DNA of 64,000 nt from Chitinophaga qingshengii (GTDB lineage Bacteria > Bacteroidota > Bacteroidia > Chitinophagales > Chitinophagaceae). Under the pieces are notes generated by a model. The model had not been told where the DNA came from. It did not search any database and worked only from the letters and a program-made list of their open reading frames with translations. Positions 8,507 to 16,724 of the stretch are shown in pieces. The stretch's first letter is position 1, and each line of letters opens with the position of its first letter. The stretch spans positions 124,001 through 188,000 of the forward strand of contig NZ_JACVFC010000004.1 of the NCBI RefSeq assembly GCF_014529935.1. Direction: 5' to 3'. Both the position numbers and the translations under genes were made by a program.

Positions 8507-9091
8507 ATGGCCTTTATCAAGCAAAATATCATGCAGGATGCAACAGACGCAGACCTGGTCCGGGAGTATAAAACTTCCGGTAACCTGGAGCTGCTGGCTG
8601 CCCTGTACCAGCGTTATATGAACCTGGTATATGGTGTGTGTCTGCAATATTTTGATGAAGAAGGCAGTAAAGACGCCGTAATGCAGATTTTTGAAGAGCT
8701 GATTGGTAAACTGAAACAACATGAGGTCCAGAACTTTAAAAGCTGGTTGCATGTTTTGTCCAGAAACCACTGCCTGATGAAGCTGCGGGCCATGAAAAAC
8801 AAAGAATCCCTACAGGTTAGCATCGGGGATGATTCCCCGATTATGGAAAACGGGGAATTGGCGCATCATGACCACGAAGTCACGCTGGAAGACAATCTCC
8901 GGTCCATGGAAAAATGCCTGGAGACCTTGCCTGAAGAACAAAAGCGCAGTGTGAACCTGTTTTATCTGGAAGAAAGAAGCTACCGGGAAGTAGCGGCTAT
9001 GACCGGTTATGAAATGAACAAGGTGAAAAGCTATATCCAGAACGGGAAAAGGAATCTTAAAATTTGTATGGAGCAACAACAACATGCCTGA
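8507..9091 (+). CDS. ECF-type sigma-70 family RNA polymerase sigma factor
   Basis: A 194-residue two-domain sigma factor. Region 2 covers residues ~15-90 (ADLVREYKTSG... through NFKSWLHVLSRNHCLMKLR) and region 4 covers ~140-185, with a helix-turn-helix around YREVAAMTGYEMNKVKSYIQ. The frame extends to a TTG at 8498, but that codon lies in a TAGTATTG sequence resembling a -7 box, so ATG 8507 or ATG 8531 is more likely. Its last eight bases overlap the start of the next gene, a membrane protein with an anti-sigma-like N-terminus, so the two are translationally coupled and probably act as a pair. No susC/susD pair or FecR gene is adjacent. Confidence 0.9.
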   Translation: MAFIKQNIMQDATDADLVREYKTSGNLELLAALYQRYMNLVYGVCLQYFDEEGSKDAVMQIFEELIGKLKQHEVQNFKSWLHVLSRNHCLMKLRAMKNKESLQVSIGDDSPIMENGELAHHDHEVTLEDNLRSMEKCLETLPEEQKRSVNLFYLEERSYREVAAMTGYEMNKVKSYIQNGKRNLKICMEQQQHA

Positions 9092-10196
9092 CAAGCACGC
9101 ACATAACAAGCCTACCGTAAGCGCCGAGCTTATCCGCCAATATCTGGCGGGAGAGCTGGATGATAAGGCCATGCACGCCCTGGAACGCCAGGCGCTGGAT
9201 GACCCGTTCCTGGCGGATGCGTTGGAAGGTTATGCGATGCACGCCCCTGATCAGCAGGCCCACCAGGAAGACCTGATGGCCCGGTTGACAGCGCGGGTAG
9301 CACCGCGTAAGGCGGTGGTACGTCCATTATATACACGCATGGCGGCAGCGGCAGCTATCCTGTTGCTGTTATTTACCGGTGGCTGGTTCCTGATCCGGGA
9401 ACAGCATCGCCAGCAGGAACCGATTGCCCAGTCCGTCACGCCGCCGCCGGCAGCTTTGCAGGATACACCGGCCACGCCTGCGGCGCCCGTTTTAGCGGAA
9501 ATGTCGGAGACTAACAGCCAAAAAGCGGCACCTGTTCCGCCTAAAAGTTTTGCGCCACCGGCAGCCGCCGCGCGTGCGATGAATGAACCGGCTGCAGATA
9601 TGAGTGCGAAAGACGAAAAAGCAGTACAAAAGCCTGCCGCAGAGAAAGTAATCAAAGAAGAGCCGGCACCCGCTACTGTGCATGCCCCCGCACCTGCTGC
9701 GGTACCACCTCCGGCAGCAGCACCCGTATCAGCCGCGCCTCCAATGGGGGATGTTGCCCTTTCGCAGCAAGCCAGCGCTGAAAGACGCATGAAAATAGCG
9801 GGAGCGTCTGAACCCGATTCCTCCTCCCTGGCCAATAGCAGAGGGGCTTTAAACGAAGTAATGGTAACGGGATATAGCCGTAGCCGTAAGAAAGCCAGGG
9901 CCATTGTCGTGAAAGATTCTTTGCCTTCCCCTGTAGGCGGCAGCGTGGCTTATAAAGCATACCTGGAGGAACATACCGCCAATCCTGGAGGGCTCAATGG
10001 TCTGGTACGTATAGTGTTTACCGTTATGCCTGACGGTACCCTGCAACAATTTAAGGTGATTAAAAGTCTGGCTGCCGTTTGTGATGCGGAAGCTATCAGG
10101 GTCATAAAAGACGGACCTGCATGGAAACCTGCGGCAGATGGAAAACCCGCCGAGGCGACTGTGGACGTGATATTCAGAGAAAAAATAGCGGAGTAA
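9084..10196 (+). CDS. Membrane anti-sigma-like protein with TonB-like C-terminus
   Basis: 370 residues. The N-terminal ~85 residues (IRQYLAGELDDKAMHALERQA, then LDDPFLADALEGY) resemble the cytoplasmic head of Bacteroidota anti-sigma factors without zinc ligands. One membrane span follows (~88-105, AAAAAILLLLFTGGWFLI). A long Pro/Ala-rich linker (~110-235) is suited to crossing the periplasm. Residues 256-270 read LNEVMVTGYSRSRKK, very like the LNEVVVTGYG-KK motif (TonB-box region) of SusC-type receptors. The C-terminal ~90 residues (NGLVRIVFTVMPDGTLQQFKV, then ..AEAIRVIKDGPAWKPA) form a TonB_C-like domain. It overlaps the sigma gene by 8 bp. The role is inferred: regulation of the sigma factor by a periplasmic or outer-membrane signal. 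Confidence 0.75.
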   Translation: MPDKHAHNKPTVSAELIRQYLAGELDDKAMHALERQALDDPFLADALEGYAMHAPDQQAHQEDLMARLTARVAPRKAVVRPLYTRMAAAAAILLLLFTGGWFLIREQHRQQEPIAQSVTPPPAALQDTPATPAAPVLAEMSETNSQKAAPVPPKSFAPPAAAARAMNEPAADMSAKDEKAVQKPAAEKVIKEEPAPATVHAPAPAAVPPPAAAPVSAAPPMGDVALSQQASAERRMKIAGASEPDSSSLANSRGALNEVMVTGYSRSRKKARAIVVKDSLPSPVGGSVAYKAYLEEHTANPGGLNGLVRIVFTVMPDGTLQQFKVIKSLAAVCDAEAIRVIKDGPAWKPAADGKPAEATVDVIFREKIAE

Positions 10197-10199
10197 GGC

Positions 10200-11576
10200 T
10201 TAGCTTTTCCGCTCTTTCCATTGCTGGTTAAAGGATTTGGCAGCAAATACGGGCAAGTCCCGGTTATCTCCCCAACTTTTTGCAAAGAATTTACGGAAGA
10301 AGAAGTTTTTCATTTTACCGCTGGCCATATTCATCATTCTGCGGCTGCTACATCCCTGTTTCCATACAAACCATGCAAATTTCTCCCCACCGGAAGTGTA
10401 GTTTTCCTCTACCGCCTGTTGACGGTTGTGGAGCAGCAGTTCATGCAGATTAATACGTACAGGGCATACCTCTGTACAGTTGCCGCACAATGAGGAAGCA
10501 AAGCTCAAGTGCATGTAGTTGTCCATGCCCTTGAGGTGCGGTGTAATCACGGAGCCGATAGGACCGCTGTAGGTAGTAGCGTAACTATGGCCGCCGATGT
10601 TTTTATATACAGGGCAGGCGTTGAGGCAGGAGCCGCAACGGATGCAATAAAGGCTTTCACGGGCGACGGTGTCCTTGAGGATATTGGTTCTCCCGTTATC
10701 CATCAGGATTACATACATTTCGTCCGGGCCGTCTGTTTCGCCTTCCTGGCGCGGGCCGGAGAAGATGCTGTTGTAAGCCGTTACTTTCTGACCGGTACCA
10801 TAAGTGGCCAGCAGCGGCCAAAACAACGCCAGATCGGCCACGGAGGGCAGCACTTTTTCGATACCTACCAGCACGATATGTGTTTTGGGGAAAGCGGTGC
10901 TCAGGCGGGCATTGCCTTCATTTTCCGTTACCGCTACAGAGCCTGTGTCGGCGAGGATGAAGTTGGCGCCGGTGATACCGATTTCTGCTTCGAGGTATTT
11001 CTGTCTGAGTTTTTCCCTGGCTACGAGCGTGAGTTGTTCGGGGGTGAGGTCCGGCGGGGTGCCCAGTTTCTCTGCAAAGAGGCGGGCCACGTCTTCCTTG
11101 CTTTTATGCATAGCCGGTGTTACAATGTGATAAGGTGGTTCACCGTCCAGTTGCTGGATGTATTCTCCCAGATCGGTTTCCACGCATTCAATATTATGTT
11201 GGGCCAGGAAGTCGTTGAGGTGTACTTCTTCTGTAGCCATGGATTTACTTTTGACAATGCTTTTGCATTGTTTGGCCTGACAGATAGCAAGTATTTCCTG
11301 TTGTACCTGTTCTGCTGTTTCTGCCCAGATAACTTTGCCACCCCGTTTGGTAAAGTTCATTTCAAATTCTTCGAGATGATTATCCAGGTGCTCAATGGCT
11401 CTCCACTTGATATTTTTAGCGCGTTCGCGAGCCACCGGCAGGTCTGCAAACTGTTGTTTGCCGGCCTTTACGGCGGTATTATATTTTCCTATATTGAAGT
11501 TGATCGTCTGGCGGTGACCAAGGTCTAACGCTTTTTTTTCACTTGCTTCGAGAAAAGTGGAGGCTGTTTGATGCAT
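10200..11576 (-). CDS. lutB: LutB-type L-lactate oxidation iron-sulfur protein
   Basis: LutB/LldF family: a cytoplasmic electron-transfer protein that, together with LutA and LutC, oxidises L-lactate to pyruvate. From ATG 11576 it has 458 residues and opens with ASTFLEASEKKALDLGHRQ, as family members do; an upstream ATG at 11624 adds 16 residues. A LUD (DUF162) domain occupies residues ~60-290 (GSVAVTENEGNARLS). Two 4Fe-4S sites follow: CIRCGSCLNACPVY (C-x2-C-x2-C-x3-CP) and LCGNCTEVCPV. The LutB C-terminal domain ends the protein. lutA and lutC are not next to it in this window. It converges with the anti-sigma gene, the stop codons being 3 bp apart. Confidence 0.93.
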   Translation of the reverse strand: MHQTASTFLEASEKKALDLGHRQTINFNIGKYNTAVKAGKQQFADLPVARERAKNIKWRAIEHLDNHLEEFEMNFTKRGGKVIWAETAEQVQQEILAICQAKQCKSIVKSKSMATEEVHLNDFLAQHNIECVETDLGEYIQQLDGEPPYHIVTPAMHKSKEDVARLFAEKLGTPPDLTPEQLTLVAREKLRQKYLEAEIGITGANFILADTGSVAVTENEGNARLSTAFPKTHIVLVGIEKVLPSVADLALFWPLLATYGTGQKVTAYNSIFSGPRQEGETDGPDEMYVILMDNGRTNILKDTVARESLYCIRCGSCLNACPVYKNIGGHSYATTYSGPIGSVITPHLKGMDNYMHLSFASSLCGNCTEVCPVRINLHELLLHNRQQAVEENYTSGGEKFAWFVWKQGCSSRRMMNMASGKMKNFFFRKFFAKSWGDNRDLPVFAAKSFNQQWKERKS

Positions 11577-11639
11577 AAGCAAACGATAATTCCTTGATAA
11601 ATATAGCTTATTTAAGCGCTGCATGATTATCGCAGGCTA

Positions 11640-11707
11640 AAATATCCAGGTATCCAAAAATTCAAATATCAAAATTCCAAAATCTGTAAATCCTAAAATC
11701 CGCAAAT
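11640..11707. repeat. A-rich AATTCCAAAATC-type intergenic repeat
   Basis: Low-complexity stretch built of near-repeats such as CAAAATTCCAAAATC, TAAATCC and TAAAATCCGC. The 12-mer AATTCCAAAATC (11673-11684) recurs in the right arm of the palindrome at 19662-19673. It lies upstream of lutB. Confidence 0.5.
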
Positions 11708-11710
11708 GAT

Positions 11711-12277
11711 TCAGTATTTCTTAGTTGCGATTTTATCCAGCACTTCATAAAATTCCGTGCCGTATTTTCTGATAATGGCTTCTTTTAAGAAGCGGTACAC
11801 CGGTACTTTCAGTGCCCGGCCGTTTTTACAGGCGGGTTTGCATATATCCCAGCGATCATAATTCACTGCCTCAAATGATTCATATTTTTTTATGCGGATG
11901 GGATAGAGATGACAGGAGATAGGTTTTTTGTAGTCTACCACGCCATCTTTGTGTGCTTTTTCGATACCACAGCCTACTATACCATGTTCATCGATGGAGG
12001 CGTAGGCGCAGATACCTTTGTCTACGATGGGAGTTACATATCCGTATTCCTTATCGGTGGTGTGGGTACCGGTGCGTTCAATTTCTTCGATACCTTCCGG
12101 CCGGAGGTATGATTTGATCTGCGGGTAGATTTTTTTCAGGGTTTTGGTCTCTTCCTTGTCCAGGGGAGCGCCACAGTCGCCCGCTACACAGCAAGCGCCT
12201 TTGCAGGCTGACAGATTGCATACGAACTGCTCTTCAACTACTTCGTCACTAATGTATTTATCGTCGATAATAATCAT
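11711..12277 (-). CDS. DUF3109 family cysteine-rich protein
   Basis: 188 residues from ATG 12277 (MIIIDDKYISDEVVEEQFVC, the family start); the frame extends 14 codons further to 12319. Cysteines are arranged as in DUF3109/YkgJ-like proteins thought to hold a metal or Fe-S cluster: FVCNLSACKGACCVAGDCGAPL near residues 18-40, GICAYA and GCGIEK in the middle, ISCHLYPIRI and ICKPAC near 120-145. The biochemical function of the family is not known. It lies 73 bp behind gldD on the same strand, probably as the tail of that operon. Confidence 0.88.
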   Translation of the reverse strand: MIIIDDKYISDEVVEEQFVCNLSACKGACCVAGDCGAPLDKEETKTLKKIYPQIKSYLRPEGIEEIERTGTHTTDKEYGYVTPIVDKGICAYASIDEHGIVGCGIEKAHKDGVVDYKKPISCHLYPIRIKKYESFEAVNYDRWDICKPACKNGRALKVPVYRFLKEAIIRKYGTEFYEVLDKIATKKY

Positions 12278-12350
12278 CGGGTAATGGTCTTTTGCTGATC
12301 CCGGGGGATAAACAAGCATGTAAAGACCACAAAGTTACAAGATTGCCGGC

Positions 12351-12953
12351 TTATCTCCAGCGGAGGGTTTCCACCAGGTGCCACATATCTTTTTCGAGGA
12401 AGGCATTTACCGGCGCGAGGGAATCGGCCTGAGGGGGAGCGTAGAAATAGAGGGCACCCCGCAGGAAGTGCCGGATCGAGTCGGTCGCATAGAATTGTTT
12501 GGCAGAGGCCGCATTGCCGCCTACTTCATAGAAAGTGCCTGACACATGGTTGGGCGTATGAATCCTGTTTTCGTCGATATATTCCGCTTTGTAGGTGTGT
12601 TTATAGGTCATTTTATAGGCATCATCCACCAGTTGCTGGAAGCTGTTGCCTTTACCGATGATCTTATAGCTGAGGTATATTTTCCCGTTGAGGGTGGGGA
12701 AGTCGATATTGATCCAGTAAGGGTTTTCAGGTTTTTCTCCGAAGAAGGACGTGTCTTTTACCACATTAGCATACACGGGGTATTCGAAGGTGTATGGATA
12801 GCCCGGCATATCGAAGGTGCGGTATTTTTTTTCCGGGAATTTCATCAGGAAGAAGCCCCTGGGCTTAGGTGTGGGCGGAGTGTTGCAGGCAGCCGCCAGG
12901 ATAATAATCAACAGGGACAGGAGGGTGATGCCCTTTCCTTTGAAGTGTGGCAT
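12351..12953 (-). CDS. gldD: Gliding motility lipoprotein GldD
   Basis: 200 residues with a lipoprotein signal (hydrophobic stretch, then LAAAC with Cys23 as lipidation site). The mature part begins PTPKPRGFFLMKFPEKKY, the GldD hallmark, and continues FDMPGYPYTFEYPVYA. GldD is needed for gliding and for the type IX secretion/SprB machinery in Flavobacterium, but its exact role is unclear. The gene lies 28 bp behind gldE, after ssb and mutY, the same order as in other Bacteroidota. In non-gliding relatives it may simply serve type IX secretion. Confidence 0.93.
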   Translation of the reverse strand: MPHFKGKGITLLSLLIIILAAACNTPPTPKPRGFFLMKFPEKKYRTFDMPGYPYTFEYPVYANVVKDTSFFGEKPENPYWINIDFPTLNGKIYLSYKIIGKGNSFQQLVDDAYKMTYKHTYKAEYIDENRIHTPNHVSGTFYEVGGNAASAKQFYATDSIRHFLRGALYFYAPPQADSLAPVNAFLEKDMWHLVETLRWR

Positions 12954-12981
12954 TTTTCTGAAATCGTTTAACGGGGCTGGA

Positions 12982-14349
12982 TTACGCTTCCTCAGCGGCG
13001 TCCGGCCGTATGGTTACCTGTACTTTCTGGATGCGCATTTTAGTCACTTCCAGTACAGTGAAATCGTAGTTGCTGTAATTGATAACGCTGTTTTCCTCCG
13101 GAAATTTTCCGGCCAGTTCGAGGATGAGGCCTCCGAGGGAATCGCTTTCGCCTTTTACGGATTCGAAGGTTTCCGGTGGGATGTTCATAATACGGCAAAC
13201 GTCGTTGAGCATGGTTTTACCTTCAAAAACGTAGGTGAAATTGTCCAGTTTGCTGTAGTTAAATTCTTCCTCATCGAATTCGTCCTTGATATCCCCGATC
13301 ACTTCTTCCATGATATCTTCCAGGGTAACGATACCGGAGGTACCGCCGAATTCGTCCACCACTACGGCGAAGTGCATGCGTCTGCTCTGAAATTCGGAGA
13401 GCAGGTCTTCGATCAGTTTGTGGCCATGCACAAAGAAGGGCTGGCGCATTACTTCGTGCCAGTCGAACTTATTGCCTTTATCGAGGTGGGGGAGCAGGTC
13501 TTTGGTGTGGATAACGCCCACGATGCTATCGAGGTTACCTTTATATACCGGCAGCCTTGAATAGTGGAGGTCGGCCACTTGTTTGACAACATCTTCAAAA
13601 GAACTGTCATATTCGATACCGTTTACATCGAGGCGGCCGCGCATGATTTGTTTAACGGTGATATTGCCGAATTTAAGGATGCCTTTGAGGATATTTTTTT
13701 CCTCCTGGGAGGCGGTTGGGTCTACGCTCATTTCGATGGCTTCATCAATTTCGTGATAATTGACGGGTCCGGCGCCGCGGTGGAAGAGGCGGGCTTCGAT
13801 GCTGCCGCTGATGCCTACAAAAAAGTCGCTGACCGGTTCCAGGGTAGCATGGATCAGGCTTACGAACCAGGCGAAGTAGGTAGCGAAGCGGATATTGTTC
13901 TGAGCGGCCCATACGCGGGGCAGTATTTGTCCGAAGAACAGGAGGATGAGGCAGATCAGGGAAATCCTTACCACAAAGGACACGACCGGCAGGGTTTGCA
14001 GGTCTTCCATTTGTGTCACCAGGTAGTTGGTGATCATGATGAAGGCAATCATGAGGATGATACCGGCGATCTGCAGGGATGCCAGGAGTGATTTTGGTTT
14101 TTCCAGCAGTTTGGTAATCAGTTTGCCGGAGGTGTTCTGTCTGGTTTTGAGTACGTTCAGGTCCTTATAGTTCAGGGAAAAGAACGCTACTTCTGCACCG
14201 GAAACGATAAAGGTAAGCAGCAGTATTACAAAAATGACAAGTAGGAATACCACCATGTTTGGCGTTGCGATAGGTGTATTTACTTGTAACAAACAGGACA
14301 TGTTGCTTGCCGAGAGGATCTCCAAGATATTTAGCTTTGATGTAATCAA
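12982..14349 (-). CDS. gldE: GldE, CNNM/CBS-domain membrane protein
   Basis: 455 residues. An N-terminal CNNM (DUF21) membrane domain with about four spans (residues ~30-190) is followed by two CBS motifs (~215-340, including IKQIMRGRLDVNGIEY-like text and GVIHTKDLLPHL) and a CorC_HlyC domain (~360-445). The wider family transports or senses Mg2+; the GldE subgroup is genetically tied to GldD. The FxGTSGIVTLEDIMEEVIGD block is typical. It stands between ssb (110 bp upstream) and gldD (28 bp downstream), which separates it from generic TlyC/CorC paralogues. Confidence 0.92.
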   Translation of the reverse strand: MITSKLNILEILSASNMSCLLQVNTPIATPNMVVFLLVIFVILLLTFIVSGAEVAFFSLNYKDLNVLKTRQNTSGKLITKLLEKPKSLLASLQIAGIILMIAFIMITNYLVTQMEDLQTLPVVSFVVRISLICLILLFFGQILPRVWAAQNNIRFATYFAWFVSLIHATLEPVSDFFVGISGSIEARLFHRGAGPVNYHEIDEAIEMSVDPTASQEEKNILKGILKFGNITVKQIMRGRLDVNGIEYDSSFEDVVKQVADLHYSRLPVYKGNLDSIVGVIHTKDLLPHLDKGNKFDWHEVMRQPFFVHGHKLIEDLLSEFQSRRMHFAVVVDEFGGTSGIVTLEDIMEEVIGDIKDEFDEEEFNYSKLDNFTYVFEGKTMLNDVCRIMNIPPETFESVKGESDSLGGLILELAGKFPEENSVINYSNYDFTVLEVTKMRIQKVQVTIRPDAAEEA

Positions 14350-14459
14350 TCAAAAAACAGGAAAGTAAATCACACGACTACATTTTCCTGCACGCAAATA
14401 TAAGTAATGTCCCTATATGGGATTACGTACTTCCGGAAAGATAATATTTTAACAGGTGA

Positions 14460-14921
14460 CTAAAACGGCAGATCGTCTGCAGGTTCGTTCAGTGAAGGGG
14501 GGATTTCCATGTTGTTTGCGAAATTCTCTCCACTGGAGGTTCCTGAACTGCTGTGGTGAGGTACGGGGTGATCTGTGTTGTTGAGGTCCATGCGCTTGTC
14601 CAGCATGACCAGGTTGTCGCCTACAACTTCGGTTGCAAATTTTTTATTGCCTTCCTTATCTTCCCAGCTGCGGGTCCGTAAACGACCTTCAATATAGACC
14701 AGGCTGCCTTTGTGAAGGTATTTCTGGGCCAGTTCCGCCAATCCGCGCCACAGCACTACTGTGTGCCATTCTGTTTGAGAAATGAGCTTTCCCGCTCTGT
14801 CTTTAAAGGTTTCTGTGGTAGCCAGGGAAAATTTCGCTACAGCGATATTACCTTCAAGAAACTGCACGTCCGGGTCTCTGCCTAAATTGCCTATCAGAAT
14901 TACTTTATTAACACCTCTCAT
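14460..14921 (-). CDS. ssb: Single-stranded DNA-binding protein
   Basis: 153 residues. The OB fold (residues 1-110) begins MRGVNKVILIGNLGRDPDV and includes WHTVVLWRGLAELAQKYLHKG and VYIEGRLRTRSW. A Ser/Gly-rich linker leads to an acidic tip ending DDLPF, the site that recruits replication and repair proteins. A minus-strand -7-like box TAACTTTA at 14990-14983 lies ~60 bp upstream. It is followed by gldE. Confidence 0.97.
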   Translation of the reverse strand: MRGVNKVILIGNLGRDPDVQFLEGNIAVAKFSLATTETFKDRAGKLISQTEWHTVVLWRGLAELAQKYLHKGSLVYIEGRLRTRSWEDKEGNKKFATEVVGDNLVMLDKRMDLNNTDHPVPHHSSSGTSSGENFANNMEIPPSLNEPADDLPF

Positions 14922-14982
14922 AGTTGTAGGTTTTTTTAGTCTATTGTTAAAAGGTTCTTCTTTTATAAATAAACAACCTTCT

Positions 14983-14990
14983 TAAAGTTA
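14983..14990 (-). promoter_or_regulatory. -7-like box (TAACTTTA) of ssb
   Basis: One mismatch from TAnnTTTG. The predicted transcript would start near 14976, ~55 nt ahead of the ssb ATG. It suggests that ssb-gldE-gldD can be transcribed independently of mutY. Confidence 0.35.
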
Positions 14991-15119
14991 ATATTTTTTT
15001 CCAATCGAAAGTGAAAAATTTCTTACTGGCAGCGTGTTAAGCATGAATGGGAGCATGTATTATAACTTCCTGTAATTTTAGGGTATAATACATTAAAATT
15101 ATAATATATGTATTTTGAC

Positions 15120-16193
15120 TTAGAACAACTGTAGTTTTTTGCTTTGGAGGAAAGCGGTGATTGTTTTTGGAAACGCGTATTTATCAAGTGTTTTACGGGA
15201 AACGAGCAGGTGGTCTGTAAGGGGCAGGGCCTGTTTTATTTCCAGTGTAAAGAAACGGCTGTGGATGGTTTGGTGGGTCAGTTGTTGTTTTTGCGGGGCA
15301 GAAACGTTGACCACAGTAAAGGGTGTTTTTCCAAAAAGCTGTCGGAAGGCCTCATTTTTCCGGAGGTCGTCGAGCTCAGCAGCCTCTGAAGTTTCGATCA
15401 GGATAAATTCGTGCAGGTTTTGCCAGATATCTTTTTCCGTTCTTTTACGGATATATATACTGTCTTTGAATTCCACCAGGAAGTGGTTGAAATAGCGTTT
15501 TTTGATCTGCAGTTTTTTGGATTTCACCGGGAGTACCTCCACCAGTTGTTGCTGGCGTGCCAGGCATTTCCGGTTAAGCGGACAGGTACCGCAGGTGGGT
15601 TGTTGGGGTTTGCAGACCACGGCGCCGAAGTCCATGATACTTTGATTATAGGCCGCGGGCTGGTCTGCCGGCAGCAGTTCCTGTGCCAGGTCGCCAAATT
15701 GTTTTTTTCCGGCAGTGGAATCAATGGGCGTATCGATGCCGAAGTAGCGGGAGAGGACGCGGTACACGTTCCCGTCCAGCACTGCGTAAGGTAAACCGAA
15801 GCCGAAAGAGGCGATAGCGGCGGCGGTGTAGGTGCCGATTCCTTTCAGGGCTTTGATCTGGTCGTAGTTGTCCGGGAATTTTCCTTTGTGGGTAGTGGCT
15901 ATTTCGCGGGCGGCAGCCAGCATGTTTTTGCAGCGGGCGTAGTATCCGAGGCCTTGCCAAAGGCGGAAAACTTCTTCTTCCGGGGCCTGGGCCAGGTGGG
16001 TAGCGGTGGGGTAGTTACTGATAAATTTCTCATAGTAAGGCAACCCTTGTTCCACGCGGGTTTGCTGGAGGATAATTTCAGATAGCCATATACGGTAGGG
16101 ATCTTTTTCTCCTTTCCAGGGCATGGTGCGGGTATTGCTGAGTTGGTTCCATTCCAATAATTTTTCTGTAAAAAAAAGTCGGGAATCGGCCAT
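15120..16193 (-). CDS. mutY: A/G-specific adenine glycosylase
   Basis: Removes adenine mispaired with 8-oxoguanine. 357 residues. The helix-hairpin-helix glycosylase domain contains the catalytic Glu in LSEIILQQTRVEQGLPYY (split: LSEIILQQT, RVEQGLPYY), the HhH LKGIGTYTAAAIASF, and the catalytic Asp in AVLDGNVYRVLSR. The 4Fe-4S cluster ligands are C-x6-C-x2-C-x5-C in VCKPQQPTCGTCPLNRKC near residues 195-212. The C-terminal NUDIX-like domain (~235-357) that recognises 8-oxoG is present. It is the first gene of the mutY-ssb-gldE-gldD run and is divergent from the HU gene. Confidence 0.96.
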   Translation of the reverse strand: MADSRLFFTEKLLEWNQLSNTRTMPWKGEKDPYRIWLSEIILQQTRVEQGLPYYEKFISNYPTATHLAQAPEEEVFRLWQGLGYYARCKNMLAAAREIATTHKGKFPDNYDQIKALKGIGTYTAAAIASFGFGLPYAVLDGNVYRVLSRYFGIDTPIDSTAGKKQFGDLAQELLPADQPAAYNQSIMDFGAVVCKPQQPTCGTCPLNRKCLARQQQLVEVLPVKSKKLQIKKRYFNHFLVEFKDSIYIRKRTEKDIWQNLHEFILIETSEAAELDDLRKNEAFRQLFGKTPFTVVNVSAPQKQQLTHQTIHSRFFTLEIKQALPLTDHLLVSRKTLDKYAFPKTITAFLQSKKLQLF

Positions 16194-16378
16194 TTATATA
16201 TTATTTTAATAAAATTATTTAGTAAATTGATATGGTAAAAGCTGTCCAAAAACCCTATGGAGGTACATCAGATACCCTTTTCCGGGCATGCAAATAAATA
16301 TAAATTATCATCAATACAGTTATAAGAAAAAATGATAAAATTTATTTGCTTAAAATTCAGCAATTAAAATTTTTAAAT

Positions 16379-16386
16379 TAACTTTG
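16379..16386 (+). promoter_or_regulatory. -7 box (TAACTTTG) of the HU operon
   Basis: Matches TAnnTTTG and equals the carB and purH boxes. The start would be near 16393, ~20 nt ahead of the HU ATG. Confidence 0.5.
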
Positions 16387-16413
16387 AGAGTAAAGTAATC
16401 CTCTCGCTTTCAT

Positions 16414-16701
16414 ATGAGAAAAGCTGATTTAATAAACAACATTGCTGAAAAAACCGGCATCCCAAAAGTAGATGTTCTAGTCACACTGGAGGCTATGTTT
16501 AAAGAGGTGAAAGAAGCCCTGGCCAATGGTGAGCACATCTACATCAGGGGATTTGGCAGTTTTATCACAAAGAAAAGAGCCGCCAAGATTGGCCGCAACA
16601 TCAAGAAGAACGTGGCTGTGGAGATTCCTGAGCACTTTATTCCGGCGTTCAAACCGTCGAAAGAATTTGTTGCCGAGGTAAAGAAGCTTAAAAGTTCTTA
16701 G
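16414..16701 (+). CDS. HU/IHF-family DNA-binding protein
   Basis: 95 residues. It begins MRKADLINNIAEKTGIPKVDV, as HU proteins do, and has the beta-arm signature IYIRGFGSFITKKRAAKIGRN (given in part). It bends DNA and organises the nucleoid. It is the first gene of a plus-strand run with a TPR protein (23 bp behind) and a tiny basic protein. Confidence 0.95.
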   Translation: MRKADLINNIAEKTGIPKVDVLVTLEAMFKEVKEALANGEHIYIRGFGSFITKKRAAKIGRNIKKNVAVEIPEHFIPAFKPSKEFVAEVKKLKSS

Positions 16702-16724
16702 TTTTGCAGCCTAATCTTTAGGCG

